DNA from: Gemmataceae bacterium
GTDB taxonomy: Bacteria; Planctomycetota; Planctomycetia; Gemmatales; Gemmataceae
Direction of reading: 5' to 3'
Assembly (NCBI GenBank): GCA_009691815.1
Contig: SIAL01000272.1
Location: 1 to 5,064, forward strand
Length of the DNA: 5,064 bases
The notes below the pieces were generated by a model. That model searched no databases. It had not been told where the DNA came from and was given only the letters and a program-made list of their open reading frames with translations. A program made the position numbers and the translations under genes. Shown in pieces: positions 1-5,064 of this stretch. How positions within the stretch are numbered: the first letter of the stretch is position 1; each line of letters begins with the position of its first letter.

Positions 1-605
1 GTCCCCGCATCCGCGGCTTTACCTTTGGCCAAAGAACCCTTCTCGGCATTTCTTTCCACAACCGCACTCGACCCAATAGCCACCACCGAAGATTCGACCT
101 TCACCGGGGCCAGAGTGGATGCCGGGGCCAGATCGGGAAGCTTTAATTCACGAGGTTTGGCGACGGCCAAGGGTGGGAGCACTTCCAGTTTTTGGGTAGT
201 CCGGGTGAAAATTTCATTCGGTTTGGATTCCGCCAAAGCAAGATTTTCGGCAGGCCTATCGTCCTGGATCACCAAAGAGGCGATCGAACTGGGCGGTTTA
301 CCTTCACTTGACCAGTGGTAAAATTTGGTAGGAGACACGCTTCCGTCGGGCTTTCTTGGAGCCTGAACCACGGTAATGCGATGACCATTGTCGATGGCAC
401 TCACCAGATAGACCCGACTTCCGTCAGGCAGCGTTCCTGTTTGAATGATGCGACACCGGAGGGGAGTTTTTCCCTGTTCGGTGATTGTCATTAATCGTTC
501 GCGTACAGCCCCTGAGGTAGCCCGCTCGGTTGGGCCTTGAGCCAAAACGGCACTGCCACCGGTCAATGTTAAAACGAGGGGACCTAACCACCATGCACGG
601 ACCAT
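1..605 (-). CDS. Exported protein of unknown function, C-terminus beyond the window
   Basis: The minus-strand frame is open for 201 codons from the ATG at 605 to the left edge with no stop, so the gene is 3'-truncated by the window. A strong Shine-Dalgarno AAGGAG lies 8 nt upstream of the ATG, which fixes the start. Residues 1-22 look like a Sec signal peptide: one Arg at position 3, a hydrophobic core (WWLGPLVLTL), and a likely cleavage after VLA, before QG. The mature part begins with about 90 residues containing short beta-like stretches (PLRCRIIQTG, SRVYLVSAIDNG, RITVVQAP, KFYHW). It then becomes rich in Ala, Pro, Lys, Val and Ser (LPDLAPASTLAPVKVESS), which resembles a linker or disordered region. 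I recognise no catalytic motif or named family. The location is probably periplasmic or extracytoplasmic. That this is a real gene is well supported; its function is unknown. Confidence 0.82.
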   Translation of the reverse strand, partial: MVRAWWLGPLVLTLTGGSAVLAQGPTERATSGAVRERLMTITEQGKTPLRCRIIQTGTLPDGSRVYLVSAIDNGHRITVVQAPRKPDGSVSPTKFYHWSSEGKPPSSIASLVIQDDRPAENLALAESKPNEIFTRTTQKLEVLPPLAVAKPRELKLPDLAPASTLAPVKVESSVVAIGSSAVVERNAEKGSLAKGKAADAG

Positions 606-613
606 GTTCGCCA

Positions 614-619
614 CTCCTT
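614..619 (-). promoter_or_regulatory. Shine-Dalgarno site of the exported-protein gene
   Basis: The minus strand reads AAGGAG here, followed by 8 nt and then the ATG at 605-603. This is the best ribosome binding site in the window and it decides the start of the left-edge gene. Confidence 0.8.
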
Positions 620-901
620 GTGGGGGAATGTGCTTATTGAATTGCCCCGGTCTGCGGGTTTCGGCCCCCGGGTCAGAGGGGTTGGTTTGGCAAAACTAAT
701 GCACACCTTTAATGGATGTATCGTCCCTGCCGGGGTTAACCTTCAGTCCGAATGTGCAGGTTGTGCGGAGATTGCGGGAAATACCCATTTGTGGAACCAA
801 CGAAGGAAGGCAAAAGGAAGAAAACGAAAACAACTCAAACGATTGTTGACCATTTTGAAATCGGAAGTCACCTGGGAGGGCTGGTTGGATTAAGGTATTG
901 G

Positions 902-944
902 GCTAGGCAAGGCCCTTTTTCCTCACGAAAAAGCATTCCCTAGC
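902..944 (-). terminator. Nested hairpin downstream of the rhomboid gene, possible terminator
   Basis: The outer arms GCTAGG (902-907) and CCTAGC (939-944) are exact reverse complements. Inside them CTTTTTC (915-921) pairs with GAAAAAG (927-933) around a 5-nt loop. The structure begins 11 nt after the minus-strand stop of the rhomboid gene, where a terminator is expected. No T tract follows it on the minus strand, so it is not a textbook intrinsic terminator. An alternative plus-strand reading is a short G-C stem, 900-904 with 911-915, followed by TTTTT. The base pairing is seen directly; the function is inferred. Confidence 0.35.
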
Positions 945-955
945 AGTAAGAAGAG

Positions 956-1822
956 TCAATTTTTGCCGGGTGGCATAAGTAGTTCAAGCCCACCCAACAC
1001 CATTCCGGTTACCAAGCCGCCCCCATTGGCCCAATTGGTAACGGGTAAATCTTTTTGCACAATGCCAAGGGCAAACCAGGCCAAAAGGATTAGGATGGTT
1101 GCTCCCCGGAGATGAAATCTTTTGGGTGAAGAGCTTAATGTTTGCACCCAAACAAAACCCAAAAAGCCATAAACTACCCCGGAAAGCCCGCCAAAAAACC
1201 GGACTGGTCCAAAGGCAGCCTCGACAAAATTTGCACAAGCGGCCAAGACCAGAAACATCCCAAGGAAGTGCCAGCGGCCCAATTTTTTTTCTACCTGGCA
1301 ACCGAGGTCCTGAAGCATCAAGAGATTGAAAACGAGGTGGATGAAGGTGAAATGGAGAAAAACCGGGGTGATGGCTCGCCAAGGTTCGGCAAAATCAAAC
1401 GAAAGAGGTATAGCACCCCCAGGGACCATGGGGCCAAAGGTGATGCGCTTGAACAGATCATCTCGATCTTCGCCAAACCAAGTAAGGATGGTAACCGCCA
1501 CCGCCGAGGCCGCCAAAATGGCCGAGGTGGGCTGCCAGCTGGGTCGTGGCACGGCGGGATTTTGGAGGTGGGTAACCTTGGTTGTCTCGGAAGGGAGACT
1601 TTCCGGTTGGGGCTTGGCCGGAACGCGAAAATCTTCGTGATCGGGATGGGCCACAAAGCGCTGCCAATCCAAGCGGGCATCCAAAGCCTCGCCCTCGTCA
1701 AACACCCAAACGGCAAACTGGTCCGCCTCGGGCCGGACCATAGCCCCTTTGCCTAAATGGTCCAAATAGCCCACGAAGGTGTCGGCTTTTTGGGGGTCGG
1801 CGGTGATCCCGATCAATCGCAT
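956..1822 (-). CDS. GlpG-type rhomboid intramembrane protein with catalytic His replaced by Asn
   Basis: A 288-residue protein, close in length to E. coli GlpG (276). Residues 1-65 resemble the cytoplasmic N-terminal domain of GlpG, and a Pro-rich linker leads to six predicted membrane segments (about 98-115, 151-172, 184-201, 212-228, 240-255, 265-283). Rhomboid landmarks are present: W148-R149 in loop 1, H157, the oxyanion pair H162 and N166 (GlpG H150, N154), and the nucleophile S214 in GGLSGVVYG (GlpG S201). In the sixth segment, where GlpG has A-H254-I-A-G, this protein reads A-N266-G-G-G, so the general-base histidine is missing. It may be an inactive rhomboid acting as a membrane-protein chaperone or regulator, or a protease impaired by mutation. 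I chose the ATG at 1822 because it matches the GlpG N-terminus; the further-upstream frame is antisense to nth. Only a weak GGA precedes the start. Confidence 0.9.
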   Translation of the reverse strand: MRLIGITADPQKADTFVGYLDHLGKGAMVRPEADQFAVWVFDEGEALDARLDWQRFVAHPDHEDFRVPAKPQPESLPSETTKVTHLQNPAVPRPSWQPTSAILAASAVAVTILTWFGEDRDDLFKRITFGPMVPGGAIPLSFDFAEPWRAITPVFLHFTFIHLVFNLLMLQDLGCQVEKKLGRWHFLGMFLVLAACANFVEAAFGPVRFFGGLSGVVYGFLGFVWVQTLSSSPKRFHLRGATILILLAWFALGIVQKDLPVTNWANGGGLVTGMVLGGLELLMPPGKN

Positions 1823-1891
1823 GGGGCAAATCCAAAAATATTCGGGTCCGGCTGGATATCTCCTTATCATACTCTTAATGGGGACAAAGGA
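1823..1891. promoter_or_regulatory. Divergent spacer between the rhomboid gene and nth
   Basis: This 69-bp gap lies between the start codons of two genes transcribed away from each other, so it should carry or overlap both promoters. On the plus strand TTCGGG (1841-1846) and TATCAT (1865-1870) are 18 nt apart and could be a weak sigma-70-like pair. On the minus strand the AT-rich AATATTTTT near 1840 is the only -10-like patch. Position is the main argument; the motifs are weak. Confidence 0.35.
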
Positions 1892-2704
1892 ATGAAAAAA
1901 ACAAAATCTAACGGTCAGCCACTCGTGGCCAAAACCCAAGGGAAAGGTGGGAATGTTGGCAAACCTCCTTCGGAAATTCCCCAAGGAAACAAGGATCCGG
2001 TCTCCAAAAACTCAAGTTCCCCGTCCAAACCCATAACCAAGAAGGGGCAAAAAGCGCAAAAAGAAGAACGGGTCTCTAAAATCCTTGCTATCCTTCAAAG
2101 GCTTTATCCGGATGCGCGCTGTGCCCTTGAATATGAAACCCCTGTCCAATTATTGGTGGCAACCATCCTCTCCGCCCAATGCACCGATGTGCGGGTCAAC
2201 ATGGTGACGCCGGGGCTTTACAAGCGGTATCCCGATGCCAAGGCGTTTGCCCGGGCCAATCCCTCGGAATTAGAGACGCTGATCCAGTCCACCGGTTTTT
2301 TTCGAAACAAAGCGGCAAACATTATCGCCTGTTGTCAAGAATTGGTCGCGGTTCATGGGGGCCTAGTCCCGAAAACGATTGAGGAGCTTGTCCCGTTGGC
2401 AGGGGTGGGACGAAAAACCGCCAATGTGGTATTGGGCAATGCCTTTGGGGTTCCCGGCATCACTGTGGATACCCATGTGGGAAGGCTCAGTCGGCGAATG
2501 GGACTTACCCAAGAAACTCAGCCGGTAAAGGTGGAAACGGAGCTGATGGAACAGATCCCCCAACCCCTTTGGACGATTTTTAGCCATAGGATGATCTACC
2601 ATGGGCGGCAGGTTTGCGATGCGAAAAAGCCACGGTGTGGATCGTGTGCCCTTGCTCCGATTTGTCCCCAAACCGGGGTGGAAAAAAGGGGGATGCCCTG
2701 CTAA
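1892..2704 (+). CDS. nth: Endonuclease III (DNA glycosylase/AP lyase)
   Basis: A 270-residue cytoplasmic base-excision-repair enzyme. The family removes oxidised pyrimidines and cleaves abasic sites by beta-elimination. The core aligns with E. coli Nth from about residue 57: the LSAQCTD motif (90s), the helix-hairpin-helix LAGVGRKTANVVL with catalytic K175, and catalytic D193 in VDTHVGRLSRRMGL. The [4Fe-4S] cluster cysteines are C242, C249, C252 and C258, in the family spacing C-x6-C-x2-C-x5-C. The Lys-Asp distance (18) and the Asp-to-first-Cys distance (49) equal those of E. coli. Residues 1-55 are an extra basic tail rich in Lys, Ser, Pro and Gln, absent from the 211-residue E. coli enzyme. 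I chose the ATG at 1892 because the alternative at 1757 would overlap the rhomboid N-terminus antisense. Ribosome binding is not clear: AAAGG sits only 1 nt from the ATG, and GGGG lies 8 nt away. Confidence 0.96.
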   Translation: MKKTKSNGQPLVAKTQGKGGNVGKPPSEIPQGNKDPVSKNSSSPSKPITKKGQKAQKEERVSKILAILQRLYPDARCALEYETPVQLLVATILSAQCTDVRVNMVTPGLYKRYPDAKAFARANPSELETLIQSTGFFRNKAANIIACCQELVAVHGGLVPKTIEELVPLAGVGRKTANVVLGNAFGVPGITVDTHVGRLSRRMGLTQETQPVKVETELMEQIPQPLWTIFSHRMIYHGRQVCDAKKPRCGSCALAPICPQTGVEKRGMPC

Positions 2705-2818
2705 AATTCAGGCAATTGGGGAAAAACGGAAAAAGACAAGAATTATTTGGCCGAATCGGACATGGGATACGCTTGTAGAGGTTAAGTGGCTTCCACAAAA
2801 CCGAACAAAGGGCCCAGA
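2705..2818 (+). other. Spacer between nth and the small exported-protein gene
   Basis: This 114-bp gap (81 bp if the GTG at 2786 is the start) holds no terminator-like hairpin and no clear promoter. The downstream gene could be co-transcribed with nth or have its own unrecognised promoter. AAAGGG at 2807-2812 is the likely ribosome binding site for the ATG at 2819. AGAGG at 2777-2781 could serve the GTG at 2786. Confidence 0.4.
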
Positions 2819-3247
2819 ATGTATACTACAACGGTATGGGTGATAATCGCCGGATGGGTGTTTTCACAAGAACCACCAGCGTTCAAGTTGTATGCCACCG
2901 CCGCCAATATCGAGGATTCCCCCAAACTCTATCTGGATCGTGAGGTTCATCTTTCCGGTGCGGATTTAAGTTTGGCCTTTCGGGCCATGGAATCCTCCGA
3001 CGAGGAACGGATCCCTTATACGACAGCCCAAATCAGTGGGCGGGGCCATGTGATCGGTTCCGGCACGAGTTTTGTGTTTCTTGTCCCGGGCCAGTTGCGC
3101 CGTAGCCTGTTGCAACTTCATCCCAAAAAAACGAGTATTCATGCCGATATTACGATTCAGGTGCGTAAAAGCACAATTGCTACCCGGGGTGGGAAAATCC
3201 TTTATGTGGGAGAAATCACCTCGGTGGTGGAGGTGAGCCCCAAGTAG
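2819..3247 (+). CDS. Small exported protein of unknown function
   Basis: A 142-residue protein from the ATG at 2819, which has AAAGGG 6 nt upstream. The first 16 residues are hydrophobic (TTTVWVIIAGWVF) and fit a signal peptide cut after VFS, before QE. They lack a basic residue. Starting at the in-frame GTG at 2786 would add MASTKPNKGPR, giving a positively charged n-region and a total of 153 residues, so that start is a real alternative. The mature part has no cysteine. It alternates beta-like stretches (KLYLDREVHLSG, GTSFVFLVPG, ADITIQVRKS, KILYVGEITSVVEVS), which would suit a small beta-barrel or OB-like fold, but that is only a guess. I recognise no family. The gene follows nth on the same strand and converges with the cytochrome gene, leaving 10 bp between stop codons and no room for a separate terminator. 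Confidence 0.75.
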   Translation: MYTTTVWVIIAGWVFSQEPPAFKLYATAANIEDSPKLYLDREVHLSGADLSLAFRAMESSDEERIPYTTAQISGRGHVIGSGTSFVFLVPGQLRRSLLQLHPKKTSIHADITIQVRKSTIATRGGKILYVGEITSVVEVSPK

Positions 3248-3257
3248 CCCGGAGATC

Positions 3258-5064
3258 TTATTTTCGTTGGAGCAAAAACTCCAATAGGTCCGCCATATCC
3301 TGAGGCGAAAGGAGTTTTTCCACCCCGGAAGGCATGACCGAAACCTTGCCGGGTGTCATTTCTTCGATCTGTTCGCGGGGGATTCGATCAACGGCGGCCG
3401 GGCCTACCGCGATTCGCAACCCGTCTGGACCATCCTCCTGCAAAATTCCCGTTACAATCCGGCCGGATTTGGTGACCACCACCACTGGTTCATAACTTCT
3501 AACAAAGCTGGCGTTGGGGACAAGGATCGATTCCAAAAGGTCGATTTTGGACCGGATTTGGCCAATTCGGCTAAGGTCAGGCCCCGTGTCGCCACCCACA
3601 TAGCCGATTTTGTGACAACCCGCGCAAGCTCCTTTAGCCCCGTTAAAAACGATATGCCCGCGGGCTAAATCGCCCTTGGGAAGTTGAGCGAAATAGTCTC
3701 CAAGGCGTTTGGCCTCCTCGGCCCGATTGGGTTCCCGTCTGGCCAAAACCGCCTGGGCCTTTTCGCGTACCTTGGGTGCGTGTCGTTCCAGCAGGGCCCT
3801 AGCCATGGCGGGGGCAACCGCTTCGGCAATTTCGGGTTGGTTAAGCGCCTCCACAAAGACCAGACCCACGGCATCGCCTTTGTTCGCTGTAAAAAGATCC
3901 AAAATCCTGCTCATGTCGGCGGGGCTTGCCAAGGGAATAGCCATGGCAATTTGTTTTAGTTGCCCAAGGTCCGGGCGGCCCTTGGCTAGTGCGGTTAAAG
4001 CATTCGACCTTTCCATGGGAGTTCGCGTTCGATTGAGGGCTGGAACCAACACCGCAAAAGTTTTTTTGGTCCACACAGTGCCTTGGGGCAGGGTGGCGAG
4101 GGCTTGTAATCGAATGGGCAGGCTTTGAGTGGAATCCTCCCCAATGGTTTCCAATTCCCGAATCCATTTGGCAGGCAGCGTTCCTCCCACCGATTGAGCG
4201 ACTCCCATCGCCAAGGCGTTATCCTTTTCCTTAAGGGCCTGTGCCACCGGTTCGAACCAGGCTTCGGGGACTTTGGTCAACCGAGCATTTGCCATGGCTT
4301 CAAGAGCCCGATCTTTGTGCTCCTTTTGAGAGGCCCAAAGACCCAAAAGTTGGGAAACTTTGGGAGAACTCGCCAAATTTGCCAAGGTTTCCGAGCCAAG
4401 AAGCTTGGGCTCTTTTTGAATCGAATCGGCCAGTTGGGTTCCCCACTCGGGATGATGCCCAAGAATCCACAGAGCTGTTGGCCGAATGGCGGGCCCCCCT
4501 GTTTGGAGGAGTTCCCAAACCGAATTCGGTCCCGAAAGATGGCCTGTCTGGTCCAAAGCGACAAGAACTAGGGCCCGGGCGGCAGGTTGACTTTTGGTGC
4601 TATATTCAAGTGCAATGGTCGCCTGATTGGGTTGGCCATGTAAAAGTTGGATCAGGGCATGAGTCAGGGCCCTGGCCAAAACCTCATCCCCGTTGACCGA
4701 ATTCAAACGGTCAAGGAGTGGTTTCATAGCTTGGGCGGCTTGGGACCGGGCAATTCCCTTGGCCCCGATGCGGGCAATGGTGGGATCGGTGCTTTGCAAC
4801 GCTTGCAAAAAGTTGTGCCCAGATTCCTTGTGCCCAGATTCCTTGTGCCCTTTTGCAATCAAGGCTTGGAGGTGAACCAATTGAATGTTACGGGATCCTG
4901 TATTGGCGAAAGACAAAAGAGCCATTGCGGAATCGTTATCCTCGATTTGGGCAAGGGCCCATAAGGCCTGCATTCGGGGCCCTTCCGGCAAGGATTCATT
5001 ACGGGCAAGGGCGGCCAAGGTTTTGGTGTCTTTTCGAAGGATCAACTCCTCGGTGGCCCTTTTG
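3258..5064 (-). CDS. HEAT-repeat protein with C-terminal PVC-type cytochrome c domain, N-terminus beyond the window
   Basis: The frame is open from the right edge; 601 residues are visible and the true start is outside. The TTG at 5045 is an internal Leu codon, since KRATEE precedes it in frame. Residues about 1-440 are Ala/Leu-rich paired helices typical of HEAT-like repeats, a protein-binding scaffold. Residues about 460-601 match the heme-binding domain known from Pirellula and Verrucomicrobium. They contain C480-A-G-C483-H484 (3612-3626) for covalent heme, GGDTGPDLSRIG, LLESILVPNASFVRSYEP, and VMPSGVEKLL, whose Met577 (3333-3335) is a candidate sixth ligand. Heme c attachment happens outside the cytoplasm, so a signal peptide is expected in the missing part. 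In this family the missing N-terminus is often a beta-propeller-like, dehydrogenase-type domain. The role is probably periplasmic electron transfer coupled to an oxidation, with unknown substrate. An in-frame 15-bp tandem repeat lies at residues 72-84. Confidence 0.92.
   Translation of the reverse strand, partial: KRATEELILRKDTKTLAALARNESLPEGPRMQALWALAQIEDNDSAMALLSFANTGSRNIQLVHLQALIAKGHKESGHKESGHNFLQALQSTDPTIARIGAKGIARSQAAQAMKPLLDRLNSVNGDEVLARALTHALIQLLHGQPNQATIALEYSTKSQPAARALVLVALDQTGHLSGPNSVWELLQTGGPAIRPTALWILGHHPEWGTQLADSIQKEPKLLGSETLANLASSPKVSQLLGLWASQKEHKDRALEAMANARLTKVPEAWFEPVAQALKEKDNALAMGVAQSVGGTLPAKWIRELETIGEDSTQSLPIRLQALATLPQGTVWTKKTFAVLVPALNRTRTPMERSNALTALAKGRPDLGQLKQIAMAIPLASPADMSRILDLFTANKGDAVGLVFVEALNQPEIAEAVAPAMARALLERHAPKVREKAQAVLARREPNRAEEAKRLGDYFAQLPKGDLARGHIVFNGAKGACAGCHKIGYVGGDTGPDLSRIGQIRSKIDLLESILVPNASFVRSYEPVVVVTKSGRIVTGILQEDGPDGLRIAVGPAAVDRIPREQIEEMTPGKVSVMPSGVEKLLSPQDMADLLEFLLQRK
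4813..4850 (-). repeat. 15-bp in-frame tandem repeat, about 2.5 copies
   Basis: The plus-strand unit TTGTGCCCAGATTCC occurs at 4813-4827 and, without a mismatch, at 4828-4842. A partial third copy (TTGTGCCC) follows at 4843-4850. On the coding strand this gives GHKES, GHKES, GHN (residues 72-84 of the visible cytochrome protein), apparently in a loop between two helical repeats. The perfect identity suggests a recent duplication by replication slippage. The unit is a multiple of three, so copy-number change keeps the frame. Confidence 0.9.

Larger units (their letters stand above)
606..955. other. Intergenic stretch without a convincing gene
   Basis: These 350 bases separate the rhomboid stop codon from the start of the left-edge gene, both on the minus strand. 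They hold the Shine-Dalgarno site at 614-619, presumably the promoter of the left-edge gene (no convincing -35/-10 pair is visible), a purine-rich plus-strand stretch at about 803-830, and the nested hairpin at 902-944. Two short plus-strand frames (618-893 and 752-943) are open. They have no recognisable protein motif and no good ribosome binding site, so I do not call them genes. Confidence 0.6.

Noticed and set aside
25..321. Plus-strand frame of 98 codons
   Set aside because: It is antisense to the left-edge exported-protein gene, which has a signal peptide and a strong ribosome binding site. The plus-strand product has no recognisable motif.
618..943. Two overlapping short plus-strand frames in the 606-955 gap, one with a Cys-rich stretch (CRLCGDCGKYPF)
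   Set aside because: No ribosome binding site, no recognisable domain, a sequence too short to judge, and two frames competing for the same DNA. The cysteine cluster does not form a complete zinc-ribbon pattern.
1142..1756. Long plus-strand frame of 204 codons
   Set aside because: It lies wholly antisense to the rhomboid gene, whose protein carries the family's landmark residues. The plus-strand translation looks like random basic sequence.
1757..1891. Upstream start for nth at 1757
   Set aside because: It would add 45 residues encoded antisense to the rhomboid N-terminus, and they resemble no Nth sequence. The ATG at 1892 clears the overlap.
1823..1984. Upstream start for the rhomboid protein
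   Set aside because: The GlpG-like N-terminal domain begins at the ATG at 1822. The extension would be antisense to the nth N-terminus and spans the expected promoter.
4172..4185. 14-base match CAGGCAGCGTTCCT shared with 425-438
   Set aside because: Both copies encode Gly-Thr-Leu-Pro in unrelated proteins on the same strand. The flanks differ, so chance plus codon preference explains it.
4249..4258. GGTTCGAACC palindrome resembling a tRNA T-arm
   Set aside because: No acceptor, D or anticodon arm can be drawn around it, and it lies in frame inside the HEAT-repeat coding region (W-F-E-P).
1..5064. Mobile element, CRISPR array, tRNA/rRNA or defence system
   Set aside because: I found no transposase, terminal inverted repeats, spaced direct repeats, cloverleaf or known defence domains. 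The genes present look like ordinary chromosomal content.

Overview
The window looks like a chromosomal fragment from a member of the Planctomycetota, or at least of the PVC group. The strongest clue is the right-hand gene, which joins HEAT-like repeats to a C-terminal c-type heme domain of the Pirellula/Verrucomicrobium type. That combination is greatly expanded in planctomycetes. The two small exported proteins of unknown function and the moderate-GC coding style fit this, but the assignment is an inference from one gene family. I cannot name a genus.

Layout from left to right. (1) Positions 1-605, minus strand: the N-terminal 201 codons of an exported protein of unknown function. It has a clear signal peptide and Shine-Dalgarno sequence and runs off the left edge. 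(2) Positions 606-955: an intergenic stretch with no convincing gene, holding that ribosome binding site and a nested hairpin just past the rhomboid stop codon. (3) Positions 956-1822, minus: a GlpG-type rhomboid intramembrane protein. Its nucleophilic serine and oxyanion residues are intact, but the catalytic histidine position reads asparagine. (4) Positions 1823-1891: a 69-bp divergent spacer. (5) Positions 1892-2704, plus: endonuclease III (nth), with all catalytic and [4Fe-4S] residues and an unusual basic, low-complexity N-terminal tail. (6) About 2819-3247, plus: a small exported protein of unknown function. (7) Positions 3258-5064, minus: the C-terminal 601 residues of the HEAT-repeat/cytochrome c protein, convergent with the previous gene and running off the right edge.

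The genes do not form an obvious pathway. One is DNA repair, one is membrane proteolysis or pseudoproteolysis, and three encode probable exported proteins. Strand changes split them into at least four transcription units. I see no mobile element, CRISPR array, tRNA, rRNA or defence island, and no clear evidence of a new multi-gene system. The observation most worth following is the His-to-Asn change in the rhomboid active site. Lesser ones are the Nth tail, an in-frame 15-bp tandem repeat in the cytochrome gene, and a canonical A AAA AAA slippery heptamer in the rhomboid gene with a long open -1 frame behind it.
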